A DNA stretch of 64,000 nt, taken from Conus ventricosus (lineage: Eukaryota > Mollusca > Gastropoda > Neogastropoda > Conidae). The translations under genes were made by a program, and so were the position numbers. The notes below the pieces were generated by a model that was given only the letters and a program-made list of their open reading frames with translations, did no database searches and had not been told where the DNA came from. Each line of letters opens with the position of its first letter. The first letter of the stretch is position 1. Below are positions 33,341 to 45,723 of the stretch, piece after piece. Location of the stretch: the NCBI GenBank assembly GCA_018398815.1, contig CM031596.1, positions 64,640,766-64,704,765 on the forward strand, read 5' to 3'.

Positions 33341-33450
33341 GGATGTGGAATGGAAACCACATGTGGAATGTGTTGGATGTGGAATAGAAACCACACGTGG
33401 AATGTGAAAACCACATGTGGAATGTGTTGGATGTGGAACAGAAGCCATCC
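33341..33450 (+). repeat. Short minisatellite of 'ccacatgtggaatgtg' units
   Basis: 'ggatgtggaa' and 'accacatgtggaatgtg' alternate at least three times. The palindromic CCACATGTGG (E-box-like CACATGTG) recurs. Confidence 0.75.
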
Positions 33451-33460
33451 ATTCCACACC

Positions 33461-33466
<6 letters not shown>

Positions 33467-33522
<56 letters not shown>
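33467..33522. repeat. GT microsatellite
   Basis: About 55 bp of (GT)n. Confidence 0.95.
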
Positions 33523-33524
<2 letters not shown>

Positions 33525-33688
33525 AGGAGGGGGGAGGGTTGAAGGGGCGTGCTATCTGTTCCCAAGCTGCAAGACCAATGGCAAAAGCTAAACATATAGT
33601 TCAATAAATATGTTGTCAACAGTACGCAATGTGCATTAATTGTGAGAACGTCATGATGTGTTCTGCCTGTACATCGCTTTTGAACACA

Positions 33689-33691
33689 CGC

Positions 33692-33752
<61 letters not shown>

Positions 33753-33791
33753 CACGCGCGTAAACACTGACACACATAAACGTACACACAT

Positions 33792-33829
<38 letters not shown>

Positions 33830-33853
33830 GCGCACACAAACATGCACACACGG

Positions 33854-33897
<44 letters not shown>

Positions 33898-33903
33898 AGA
33901 GAG
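33689..33903. repeat. CA/GCGC compound microsatellite
   Basis: (CA)n blocks with a (GC)n patch at about 33738-33760 and a short (GA)n at the end. The Cys/Val or His/Thr frames here come from the repeat. Confidence 0.95.
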
Positions 33904-34202
33904 AGACTCGTGACTCGTGACTTTAATGTGAGGCCATCAGCCTATTCACATGAGTACGCAACAAGGAAAAAAAATCAATTTTATAAGTTAGAACAAAATT
34001 TACCATGACTGTAACAAAACATTCTTTCATGACAGTATGTACATGCAGAGTTCTATCTTAATTATACATGAATATTTCTTAGTACGTTTTTCCTTATGAA
34101 CATAATATAAGTATATATATTATTATTTTAAAACTCATGAAATGAATACTGTTGATAGTAGCATGCAGAACACATGTTATCTATTTCATTTCCCTCGTCG
34201 TA

Positions 34203-34207
<5 letters not shown>

Positions 34208-34249
<42 letters not shown>
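34208..34249. repeat. GA microsatellite
   Basis: (GA)n of about 42 bp. Confidence 0.9.
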
Positions 34250-34254
<5 letters not shown>

Positions 34255-34389
34255 GCATATCAACTCATCTAATTTCCTGATATGCGCTGCAGATGTTTGT
34301 ATCTCTTGGGTGTGGACCCAGTAACCCTGTTGTGAGGCTTTCGGCCTTTGTCGGGTTCTGCTCAATTGCATCCCCTTAATGGTATACAT

Positions 34390-34392
<3 letters not shown>

Positions 34393-34425
<33 letters not shown>
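34393..34425. repeat. GA microsatellite abutting a LINE 3' end
   Basis: (GA)n directly followed by the (GGAAAC)n tail of the minus-strand LINE at 34426-35435. Confidence 0.9.
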
Positions 34426-34428
<3 letters not shown>

Positions 34429-35430
34429 GGAAACGGAAACGGAAAGTTTATTCATGTATAGGCCATTGCCCCTCATGAAGGGGTACATAACTTCTATACA
34501 CAAATGCATAATTAACAACATATTTAGTATCTAATCAAGAAACCAGAACAGAACGCAACTTGAATGCTTTGTAAAGATAAATGGACAGTTGTTTCACAGT
34601 TTGTTTATGCTCTGTTGCCATAAGCAATGCAAGTCTAAATTTATTTGGATCTGCATAAAATTTACTAGGTATATACTGTCTTCTTAAGTCACTCAAAACA
34701 GGACAACATAAGACAAAATGAACATCATCTTCTTTTTCATTTTTGCAAAGCGGGCATTTTAAGTCAGCATTACTATGTGTTTTGTAACGTAAACGATGTT
34801 GCGCTATTTCAGAAATGCCAAATCGAAACCTCGTTAATGCATACCTTAAATGCCTATCTAAATTCATCAGTAAATAAATTTTTACCTCAGGCACCTTGCA
34901 AAACGTACTGTAAACATAAAACCTTTCACTATCACTAATATGAGAGTCCCACTCTTGCCATCTACATAAAATTAACCGTTCTCTGAAAACTTGAAGAAAT
35001 CTGTCTATTCCCTCAACACCTTGGTTAAGCCATACATATCCAAAACCAAACAAATATAGTTTACAACGAACATTTGTAACCCAATTTTTCTTTCCACGTA
35101 TATCTAAATCATACAACATTTTGTAAGCTTTATGGGGAAGCCTAGATTCCTCCATTCTTGTCAATTTTAACCAAAACTTTACACATTTTACAGCTGAATT
35201 AATATATATGGGGTATCTGTTTGTCTCTCCGTAAACAAAGTCATTAGGAGTTCGCATCTCTACGCCTAAAAATCTTTTGAGAGCAAATAAGTGAACCTTT
35301 TCACATTCAGATGCCGCATTATCAAGTCCCCATAGCTCTGCGCCGTACTGAACAATCGGCTGAATTTGTGAATCGAAAATCTTCAAAAGGACAGTCAACG
35401 AGTTATTTTTAAACTTATATAACTTTTGTG

Positions 35431-35435
<5 letters not shown>
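34426..35435 (-). mobile_element. 5'-truncated non-LTR retrotransposon (LINE)
   Basis: One continuous minus-strand open frame (34535 to about 35430) encodes the C-terminal part of a LINE ORF2: 'IQPIVQYGAELWGLDNAASE' after the RT core, a long helical region, and a terminal zinc-binding motif 'CPLCKNEKEDDVHFVLCC'. The 3' end carries short tandem TTTCCG repeats (plus strand 'aacggaaacggaaacgg'), as in I-like LINEs. The RT core and endonuclease are missing. The intact frame over nearly 900 bp suggests a young insertion. GA microsatellite flanks both sides. Confidence 0.82.

Positions 35436-35485
<50 letters not shown>
35436..35485. repeat. GA microsatellite at the LINE 5' truncation point
   Basis: (GA)n of about 50 bp directly at the truncated end of the LINE. 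Confidence 0.9.
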
Positions 35486-35488
<3 letters not shown>

Positions 35489-35539
35489 GTAATTAAATTT
35501 ACTAAAAACAAAATTCCTGATTAAGACTGCAAGAATCTA

Positions 35540-35662
35540 TATTGCTAAGAACTGGCTGATGATGGGAAACACCATGAACAGAAGTGTAGCGTACAGCCCT
35601 GTCGTTGTCTCAAACCGAAGCTGAACTCCATTTCGTCTTCGTTATCACCCTCGTCCTCTGAC
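35540..35662 (+). repeat. Partial SINE of family 2
   Basis: Degenerate match to the 3' half of 30334-30668: 'gtacagccctgtc', 'tctcaaaccgaa', 'tcgtcttcgttatcaccctc'. Confidence 0.5.
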
Positions 35663-35997
35663 TTTCCTTAGACTTGATAGTTAGCAGGCATAGTCATGTG
35701 TGTATGGACGGAACCCACACACGTAGTGACGCGCTGTCAGTTAATGAAATTGCAATATGGTCGATTGAAAATGTAAACTGGAAACTGCATAAAACCGGAA
35801 GGTTGTGGAGCTATGAAGAAGTTAAGCAGACCTACAAATATATGAAAACAAAGAACTTTTTTTTTTCAAAATGTGGGAATTCTGTATAGATGAATCTGTA
35901 TGACTATGGCAACAACGAACAATTCTCTCCACAACCCTTCTGTCCATCATCAGTACACAGTCCGTAGCCCCAGGTCTCTCTTATTTACATTTATAGT

Positions 35998-36064
35998 ACG
36001 CACGCGCGCGCGCGCGTGCAAACACACACAAACACACACGCACACGCACGCACGCACGCACGCA

Positions 36065-36106
<42 letters not shown>
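35998..36106. repeat. GC/CA/CGCA microsatellite
   Basis: (CG)n, (CA)n and (CGCA)n blocks at the 3' end of the next minus-strand LINE. Confidence 0.95.
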
Positions 36107-37195
36107 TGGAGAGTCATTGGAGCGTCGCACTGAAAAACAAAACCAGGTTCCTCCACCTCTGACGGTTCCATGCCAAGGCCTGGATCTCTGCGGACGGTTT
36201 CCCTGTCCGATCTGCAATGTTGTCAGTCCATTGTTGTTGTTTCATTTATCTTCCCCTCCGTCTCTTTCACTGAGCAGTCCTCCGGAGGATTGTTTTAGCA
36301 AGGCCATTGGATCTCCGTGGCCATACAAATGTAGTTTTTTTTTCTCCAACAGACGTCAGGACATCTATATAAGTATGGTGTAGCATGCTGCTAGATGGTT
36401 CAGGGCACTTGTTCACTGGTGTTAAGATCACTATATCTGTTGCTTAATGTCTTCCGGTAGCGTCTCATTTCCATGGCTTGGATTCATCTTTCCAGTTCCG
36501 ATGTGAAAATCCATATCTCATATTGATATTAGATGATGGAATGTACCAGTGCACGCAGGAACCTGATCTTGTGTTTCGTGGAGATGATATTGTCCTTTCA
36601 TTCAGGTTTCAGTCAAGACAGTGTTGATGTTGTATCTACTGCTCTTGAGAGGATTTCTGCTTTGGATGCTTCGTTGCTAATGGCCCTGGTAAGTGGACTA
36701 TGGGACAGTTCCTAGTTTCTGTTCATGGACAGTCATATAGTTATGATGGTGTCACGGTTTGGCAGCCATCAACTTTTTTCGGCGCTGATTTCCATGCATT
36801 TTTGTTGATAACACATCCTGTTTTTCAACAAGTTTGCCGAGTTATTGCCCACTGTACCAGGCCATCGATATCGTCCGCAAAGCAAAGCAATGTTAAGTCA
36901 ATGTTGACTGTGCTGACATGATCTTCAAGTGCATCAGGCGTGATGCATTCCACGAATGTACTGAAAAGTGTAAGAAATAGAAGGCAACCCTGTCGAATTC
37001 CAATTGAGGTATGTAACCATTCTCCAACAGGATCTTGTGTGAGTACTGCACTGGTTGCTTTGGTGTACAGTTGCTGGATGGCGCCGACAAGCCCAGTGTA
37101 AAACTTTCTTTCAGTCGTGGCCCAGAGCACCTCCTGCAAGGCTCTGTCAAACGCCTTCTTGAAGTCTATGAAGACATAGTAGAATTCCGTCTGAT
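36107..37195 (-). mobile_element. Decayed LINE reverse transcriptase, 5'-truncated
   Basis: From right to left on the minus strand: 'VFIDFKKAFDRALQEVLW' (RT motif with catalytic Asp), 'GEWLHTSIGIRQGCLL' (RT 'RQGC' box), 'LCFADDIDGL' (YADD-type box, as FADD), and at the far end a C-terminal helical segment near 36120-36200 ending 'LVLF'. Several stops and shifts interrupt the middle. It resembles RTE/L2-type LINE polymerases. The family assignment is tentative. Confidence 0.75.
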
Positions 37196-37507
37196 GTTAG
37201 GGTGTTTTTTGTAGCAAAGTGTATGCAGTTTACATATGTGTATGATGGTACTTCTGCTTCAGTGGATCTCAGCCTGTTCTTAAACTAATAACAGTGCAGT
37301 AATTCTGGCAGTATTGAATACTTCCTTTCTTTGAAAGGGCGACGATCGAGTCCCAGGTGGGGGCCACTTTCCATTCAGCCAGATTCTTTTAAAATTGCAA
37401 ATGGCAGTTAAATATCAGTTAACACCCCTCCGCCATGTTTAAACTTTCAGTAGGAATGGAATGTTGTCAGTGTCTACAGCCTTTCCACAGTTGTCGGAAT
37501 CGGTTTA

Positions 37508-40500
37508 GTGAAAATGGTTGACTCAATTCAGAATTCATTCGGTGAACTGGATGATTATCCAGCCAAGTGCAGTGAAGATACTCCTCAAAGACGGGTGCAG
37601 CCATACAGTGTGAACGTAGCAAGAAGAATCCCAATTCTTCTTGTTGATAACGTCAAGAAAGAAGTGATGAGCATGAAAGACATTGAACCAAAAGACCGTT
37701 GCTCACCTACTATCCCTGTTTTGAAGAAATCAGGTGCAGTAAGAGTATGCACTGATATAAAAACAAAGCTGAATGAAGCGATCAAAAGAGAAAAGTATGA
37801 CACACCAACGCTTGACGACATTCCTACAAGCTTGAAGGATCAAAAGTGTTCAGCAAATTGGACGCTACTTTTGGATTCTGGCAAATTCCCCTTTATCCTG
37901 CAACAACAAAGTATGCCACATTTATCGCACTTTGTGGATGTTTCTTTTATAGACGCCTACCCTTCGGGATCTCAAGCGCGTCAGATATCTTTCAGAGAAC
38001 AGTGGAAAATATCCTGATAGATCAAAACGGTGTCATTTGATATTTGGATGACGTTCTGGTCCATAGTCAGAATGATGCAGAGGATGAAACCCATCTGGAA
38101 CAAGTCATAAAGAAGCTAAGCAGTGCAAACGTGAAACAGAACAAGGAAAAATGTGAACTGAGAAACAGTGAAATAGAATTTCTTGGTCAGTTCCGTGGTC
38201 ATTGCATCAGCAACGATGGAATTTCACCAGATAAAAGAAAAAAAAAATTGTCATTAATATGCCTGACCCAACCAATGTTACAGAATGCAGAAGAGTCATG
38301 GGATAATCGACTTCTTGGGCCATTACGTTCCAAACTTGTCATCAACCAATTTTAACCTGTCACTGAGTTGTTGGAGAAAGATGAAGAATGGAACTGGATA
38401 GTCAACTGAAGATAGTTCTTGACATTGTCAAACAGCACGTGACGAAGATAGTTCTTGACATTGTCAAACAGCACGTGACCAGCTCCTGTTCTTGATTTCT
38501 TTGATCTAATGCTCCCAACAGTGGTGAGTGCAGATGCCAGTTCCTACGGGATTGGAGGTGTCCTTCTTCAAGAAAACAAAGATCGCTTGAAACCTGTTGC
38601 ATACTGTTCACGCACTTTAATCTAAACCGAGCGCAAATATGTTCACATTAAGATGGAATGCCTGGCTTCAGTGTGGGCATGTGAACGCTTTGAATGGTAC
38701 CTGATTGGAGTTCCTACATTTCAGTTTAAGACAGACCACAAGTCTATGGTTCCCCTCATGAACACAAAAGATCTTCAGGATGCACCAGTTAGATGCTAGC
38801 GAATGCTTTTGAAGCTGATGAAGTTCAATGCCGTCAGCAAATACGTTTCAGGCCAGAAACTGGTGTGTTGTAGATCTCTCTACATCACTACAACCACACG
38901 AAGAAACAAAAAGAGAAGACAACAACATTTTCTCAGAAGATGTTGTTACCTGCCTCAACTTGATCAGAATCCGTTGGGAAGCATCAGAGAGGAAACTGCA
39001 ATAAATTGCGGGGAAAATCTTGAAAGATTCGCTGATTAAAGAAGCTATCCGACACACTCAGGAAGGTTGGCCAAAATATATCTCTGACGCGGGAAAAGGA
39101 CTGCGAGATCTGTACGCAGTACGTGGTGAACCCAGTATCATGGACTACAGATCAGAGGAAGCTAAATTGTTGTACCACATGCACTACGCGGTGAATTAGT
39201 GGAAAGGATACACAATGGACTGCTAGGCACTACCAAATATCGTGAAGGAGCAAATTCTAGCGTCTGGTGGCCTGGCATAAGTGATGGCATAAAGAAGACC
39301 ATTGAACACTGTCAACACTGTCAAGAGAGAAAACCAAACACACAGAAAAGGAATCTCTCATTACATCAGAACTATCAGATCGCCAGTTCCGGAAAGTAGC
39401 AGCAGATCTTTTGGAATTAAAAGGGGAAGAATTATCTGGTCATGATAGTTACTTCTTCAGATGCTTTGAGATAGGACATCTCACAAAGCTCACTTCAGAC
39501 GCAGTCATTAAATCGAATGAAAAACATTTTGCGCGTCATGGAGTGCCTGAAGCTCTTGTCACTGATAATTGAACTCAGATCATTTCTACAGTTTGAAAAG
39601 TTTGCATCAAAGTGGGGATTTAATCACGACACTTTAGTCCTCACCACCCTCAGAGTAATGGTCAAGCAGAACGAGCTGTTCAAAATGGCAAAGAAGATTT
39701 TTATCTCAGAAAGATCGGCTCGTGGCACTATTGGCATGCAGGGCTATACCAACGTCAGCTACTGGGAAGAGTCCAGCAGAGTTGCTTTCTGGAAGAAACA
39801 TCACGACCACCTTTCAACATTGCCAGTAAATCTTGAACTACGCAAATTGAAGAGGAAGAGTTGTTAAAGAATTATAACAAGAAACGCAAGCAGAGAAGCA
39901 AGAGAAATTATGACAGACACCTGGAGCGTTCAAACTCCCTGAACCGTTTCCAGGAAACAGGTGTTGTTCAGAAACTTGATCATGAAAAGGAGTGGGGAAA
40001 TCCGGCTGTTATCCTGGAACAATGTGCACCAAGGTCGTGCCTTGTTCGGTCTGCAAGAGTCTGAGGTGTGTTCAGGAGAAACACATGTCATCTCAGACTG
40101 TCAAGAGACAGATCCTCTCGGTCAGAAATTAATTCAGAGAAGGGGTAGCACAGGACCTGGTGTGTTCTTCAGTGCTGACCAAATCCAGTAATACCCCTCA
40201 GTCCCTTACACAACCCCGGATCCCGGGTCAGCCTGATGGTGCCGCCATTGCTGTTCCAGCTACAGCCAGCCATGTCAGAGATAGTGATGATAGTACCCTT
40301 CTTCAGCCAGGACAGCGTATTCCAGTCTTTAGGGATGCTGTCCAGCCAGGTTTTGATCGACCGGGAGCTGGCCACAGCTCTGCAGCTCCAAATACACACC
40401 CTGCAAGGGGCAACACCCAAGAGTGGTCCAGTACGAATTACTCGCAGCGGCCACATCATCAGAGCACCAGCCCGGTATACAGACTGAACATTGCTGGAAA
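37508..40500 (+). pseudogene. Ty3/gypsy pol remnant (RT, RNase H, integrase)
   Basis: Order is typical of Ty3/gypsy. RT: 'VARRIPILLVDNVKKEVMSM', 'SKLDATFGFWQIPL' with the first catalytic Asp, 'RLPFGISSASDIFQRTVENI', then 'YLDDVLVHSQND'. RNase H: '[18 protein letters not shown]' and 'FKTDHKSMVPLMNTKDLQDA'. Integrase zinc domain: 'VWWPGISDGIKKTIEHCQHC'. Integrase core in pieces around 39390-39800. A chromodomain-free tail includes 'ITRSGHIIRAPARYTD'. At least eight stops or frame changes are present, and gag and protease are not found. It is dead. Confidence 0.88.
38408..38479 (+). repeat. Exact 36-bp tandem duplication in the gypsy remnant
   Basis: 'gaagatagttcttgacattg' and the following 16 bases occur twice in a row (38408-38443, 38444-38479) without a mismatch. 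The duplication is much younger than the surrounding decay. Confidence 0.9.
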
Positions 40501-40763
40501 GAAAACAGGTAACTGTTATTTGTTTATTTAAAATGATACTAGAGTTAAGATTTAATGTTAACTTAGAAATATTGATATGTTTATATAAGTGCCAAGTGAC
40601 AAAATGATAAACGCTGTACTGTGTTTAGACGTCTGTGCCAAATTAACATTAGCCATTGTATTTAAAACTGTTGAAAAACTGCATAAAGACATTTGTTCCC
40701 TTCATTTGCATTATACGTCAGATTCATAATTGGCCTGATGTATCCATTTTAAAAGAGAGGAGA

Positions 40764-40917
40764 TGTCGCGACATCCTTGTTTGTGAATTAAGTAAAAAGA
40801 CATGACACAGAGGATGCGCACAGGGTTGTCAAGGGCAACTGGACAACGATCATCGCAGACACCTGACATTTAAAATAAATCTGAGATGTTTCCAATAATT
40901 CTATAGTTGTTGTTACG
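40764..40917 (+). repeat. Probable 3' LTR of the gypsy element
   Basis: A purine-rich tract (aaaagagaggaga) is directly followed by TGTCGCGACATCC, a typical LTR start. An 'aaataaat' lies inside, and the sequence ends near 'ttgttac'. No matching 5' LTR is seen upstream of 37508, so the length of about 150 bp is an estimate. Confidence 0.5.
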
Positions 40918-41125
40918 TTTATTAGGGTAATTGTAAAGTTTAGTATACTAAACTCACGGGCCCCTCAAATGAAAACATACAGGGTGTTTTTACACTAACC
41001 TAGATGCGCTGAGTCGAATGCAACCCTCAGCTAAGCGCTAAGACCACCCTTTTGCCACGAAACTGCGAGAAATGTACGGTAGGCCTAAGTAGTATTCCCG
41101 AACTGCACTCCATGTTTATGACTAT

Positions 41126-41163
41126 GAAGGGGCATAACTCTCACGAAGGGGCATAACTCTCAC
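41126..41163 (+). repeat. 19-bp tandem duplication upstream of CSN1
   Basis: 'gaaggggcataactctcac' occurs twice without a mismatch, about 270 bp upstream of the CSN1 start codon. It could be promoter sequence; nothing shows that directly. Confidence 0.85.
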
Positions 41164-41432
41164 CAACTGCATCTGTATTTCCAACATGTCAGCAGTCAAA
41201 GTGTATGTGTGAACAGCATCACCGCAATAAACTTGTCCAAAGATAAGGGCCTCGTGTTTTGCTTGAGCTTCGTTTTGCAGCTGTTGACCATGACTATGAT
41301 ATTGCATCAGGTGACTTGCTCAGTTTCCGGTTCCGGTTTGAGAGTGAGTGAACACAAGGTAGACGAAGAAAGAAGGGGATAGGAAAGGAAACCTCCATTC
41401 TTGAAAGTTCACTCGTACAAGCTTGCATCAAA

Positions 41433-41459
41433 ATGCCAATGCCAGTGTCGGTTTTTCAG
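41433..41459 (+). CDS. GPS1: CSN1 exon 1 (27 bp)
   Basis: ATG at 41433 opens MPMPVSVFQ and stops at the donor CAG|GTCTGT. It parallels the vertebrate N-terminus M-P-L-P-V-Q-V-F and joins exon 2 (GPVVVEPMQ) in phase 0. Finding the family's N-terminus right before a donor, in phase, supports this tiny exon. Confidence 0.8.
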
Positions 41460-41624
41460 GTCTGTATGCAATGAACAGGTGCATGTTCTGCCATACCTAA
41501 TGCTGGAAATTTCTCTCTCTCTCTGGGTCTCTCTCTCACTCTCTGTGTCTGTCTCTCTCTGTTTAGACTCCCTCTCTTCTTCCTAAAATACTGGTTCACT
41601 CAAAAACTCTCTCTCTCTCTCTCA

Positions 41625-41657
<33 letters not shown>

Positions 41658-42012
41658 GCGTACGTGCGTGTGTGTGTTCCGAATTCTGTAATACTTTGTC
41701 ATATATTCATTTTATTGTCTGTTTTTATACATACTAGGCCTAACTGTTGTACGTTTTACTTTTAGTACATTTCCAGTTCAAATTATTAGGCTACATTGTA
41801 TGTTTAATAACAACCTCAATTTCTATTGTTCCCCTTCCCCCTTCCACCCCCCTCTCTCCCCCTCCCTTTCTCTCTCTCCCTCTCAATCTGTCTCTCTCTC
41901 TCTTCCCCCCCCCCCCCCCTCCCCAAATTCCATTTCACTTCGCTAAACACCAGTGACCTGCGTATTTTCATGTCTTGCGAAAAATGATTACATGTTGTGC
42001 CTTGGTCTCTCC

Positions 42013-42048
<36 letters not shown>

Positions 42049-42874
42049 ATGCGTGCATGTATGGTGTGTTCCAAATTATGTATGTACTTTGTCATATATT
42101 CATTTTACTGTCTGTTTTTACATGCTAATTTTTGTACGTTGTAGTATACTTCCATATGTTCCCCCAGCCCACCCCACCCCCCACTCTCTCCTTCCCCTTC
42201 ATTATTATTTTATTTTGTTTTTTGTTTGTTTATTATTATTTTTCTTTTTTTCTTCTTTTTTTTTCTCCTTTTCTATTTTCATTTGATGTTCCATTATGAT
42301 TGCATGACCGCTTTGTTTGCTTGTTTGCTTTCTTACATTTTCATTACACTGCATGTTGTAGTCCCTACAGGGTGAGGACTGGATGTAAAAAAGCACATAA
42401 GTGCTTATCTATTATCCTCGTAAATAAAGAATTCTCGTCTCATCTCGTCTCGTCTCGTCTCGGTCTCGGTCTCGTCTTGTCTCGTCTTTCTTTTGAGTGT
42501 CCACCTTCACGAGTTGAAGATTCTGACACTTTTGTGTGTATGACCGTTTTTTATCCATTAAGGCAGCCATACTCCAACTTCGGGGAAGGTGCATGCTATG
42601 TGTAACGTGTCAATGTCATCCATACCAACGGCCAAACTGGCCTTCTCTTCCGGAAGTTGGTGATGGGATTTTACGTGTGTGCAAGATGTTGTGCGTGCGT
42701 TCACACACAGAACCTCGGTTTATACTAGTCTCATTCGAAGGACTGTATGGGGAATGGAGTCAGAACCAATGTTAACTCCGAGGGAAAAATCCTCCTGTAC
42801 CAAAATTCGAACCTGTAACCTCAGGATCATCATCACGCATCCGGCACTCTACCAACTGAGCTATTCAGCCCCCC

Positions 42875-42933
<59 letters not shown>

Positions 42934-45585
42934 AGTCTTCTCTCTCTCTTCCCCTCTTTCTTTGTTTTTCTTTGTCTCTCTCTCTCTCTCTCTCTTTCTC
43001 TTGTCTTTCTGTCTCACTGTTGTCTGTCTCTGTCTCCTCTCTCTCTGAGTCTCTCTCTCTCCTCCTTCTCACCTCACCCCCCCCCCCCCCCCCCCCCCCA
43101 ATTGTGACAGTTAACAGCCCTCAGAGATGCCCCACCTGATGTTATCTTTGAATTTCTGAAAGAGATTAACATTTTTCATCTGGTCTAAGATTCTACAGAA
43201 GAAAGATTTTTATCAAAATTTTCGGTGTGTTTTTAGGTGTATTTTAAAGGTTTGTGTTATTGAGTTTTTTCTTTTCTTTTTCTTAATGACTTTGTGAGTT
43301 GACTGCAACGCGGAGACAGCCTTGATATGGCCCTTTGCGGTCGGCTGAGCTATAAACATTACCTTACCAGTTGACAGCCATCATCATCCGCTCACTTTCT
43401 CACTCGCTCCATTTACAATTAGCGCATATGATTATCAGTTTGCACCATTTTCAATACCCACCTTCACCTCCTCAGCCCCCTTCTCCCCTCCCTCTTTGTC
43501 TTTCTCAGTTTCTGGCTTACTTTCTTCCATGCCGACTCAGTGATAAGGCAATGATGTAATGCTGATGACAACATGGCAGAGAATTTTGACATACCTGTTG
43601 TGCATGTCAAGGCCACCACTCCTTGAAACAGTTCTATGTTTGTGTATCTGTGATCATATTCATGTGTGCATTTGCACGTACGTGTGTGTGTTTATAAATG
43701 TATGTGAATAAGCACATCTGTTTGAAAACAAGAAGTTCAGCAAAGTTTAAGAAAGTTTATCAAAGTAAGTCAGTGACATAACTTGTACTAGCCTAGTTGC
43801 AGTGCTAGCAGAAGAATATCAGAGATACTTTTAATATAAAAGATGAAAGAATGGAGTATTGTTGCTACAGTTTTGTAATGTGCTTGCATATTAAGTATCT
43901 CACATGGCCATTAAGTCAGTGAACCATAAATGCAAGATACAGATCTGAATAGCAAACAGTTTGAAGAAGCAGTCTGTGACTAGTGTATACATGTATTTTC
44001 CAAATAAAAGTAAGATTTTCATCATGCTTTGTGCAGGGTCCTGTGGTAGTGGAACCAATGCAAGTGGATGGAATACCAGAGGAAAATGACAATATTGAAG
44101 AACCTCCCGACTATACAGTTGAAAATCCTACATTGGTTGGTATTTCTTTTGCGTCTGTTTCATGGAATACAAGTTTTTGGAGAACAGTTGTGTTTGAGAT
44201 TTCATGTGTTTCTTTGAGGAACAGTGCATTACTCAGAATTCTGCCATTAGTTTCAAGAATATTGACTTCAAGTGGAAATTAAAACATGAAAACATTTGTT
44301 TTTGTGGGAAAAATATTGTCCACAGAGGGCAGTTAAACTTCACAGGCTCAGTATTGTGCTTGTAGCATTCCAGCAAACATGGGTTACAATTGAAAAAAAA
44401 AATATTTCAGCAGATGCCATTTTTAGCTGATACAAAATTATGAAAAGCGTTGAAATGAAACCAGTTTGCCAGTTTGCTGGTTTCTTTATATGGTAAAGCT
44501 TTTGTTTCAGTGATTTGAAAGGTGTATGATATAACTGTGCCTTGAAAAAGACAGGCATTTAACCTACTTGTTTAAAACAATTATGATGTTTTGTTCCATA
44601 TTTAAGCTTTTTCAGGCTTGTGCATGATATTCAGACTTGTCACAAAAATATTTTGATGTCACATATAATCAGACGAGATTATGAACAGCAAACAAGATGC
44701 ACAATGCAGGTCTTCCAAATGGTGAACGCAAAAGGGTTTGCTGTCTTGAACTGGGTAGCATGTTTGAGATATTTGAGTTTGTCGACAGTTCTGGTGACAA
44801 AAATGGATCATCAAAAGACGGGCAAATCAGCCTAGATCTTTTCTGTTTACATTCAAAACAAACATCCACATATCTTTCCTCACCTCCCCCTCCCCAGCTG
44901 CACACACCTCCCCTTCCACTAGATATGCACTCACACAAATCTACTGATGCACTTGTACTTGTAGAAAAAAATCTGGTCGTAGGCATACCACCAAAAATTG
45001 ATGTTTGTGTGTGTCACTGTGTGTGTGTGTGTGTGTGTGTGTGGTGGTGGTTTTGAGTGACAGTGCAGAAAAATCTGTGTTGGGACTGGTTTGCAAAATG
45101 CCTAGCGGATTCACTGTCGAAGGTTGTTTCTAAACTGTAAGAACTTTAAAGTGAACAGTGGCATTTTTTGTTATTAAATGACTCATGTAACTAGTTAATT
45201 ATAAGTGAATATAGTAAGCATCAAGGAGTTCCTATGTTACCTTAAAGTTAAAGTATTTCTAAATTGTGCTAATGAATACATGTAGTTGTGCATGTTTATC
45301 TCTACTGGCATCCAAGCTCTTGATTATCATCAGTCATGAAGTGTAGAAGTGTATTCTTACTCACAGGTATCAGATAGTATCATGTGTTTTATTGGCACTG
45401 GTGCCGTAGAAAGCTGGTGTCAGCAAAAGTGTGTTAGTACCAGTTTCTTTGTAGTTCCCAGCAACCTTTCCCTCCTCTTCTCATGAATGTCCACTACCTT
45501 ATCTATCTCTGAATCCATCTTTAATTTTCTCGGTGTCAGTGAATGAATGTGTGTCTGTGTGTGCGTGCGTGTGTGTGTGCGTGCA

Positions 45586-45619
<34 letters not shown>

Positions 45620-45681
45620 TGTGTCTGTGTGCGCGTGCGCGAGTGTGTGTGAACATGCATACATTTTATACATTTGTGTGT

Positions 45682-45723
<42 letters not shown>

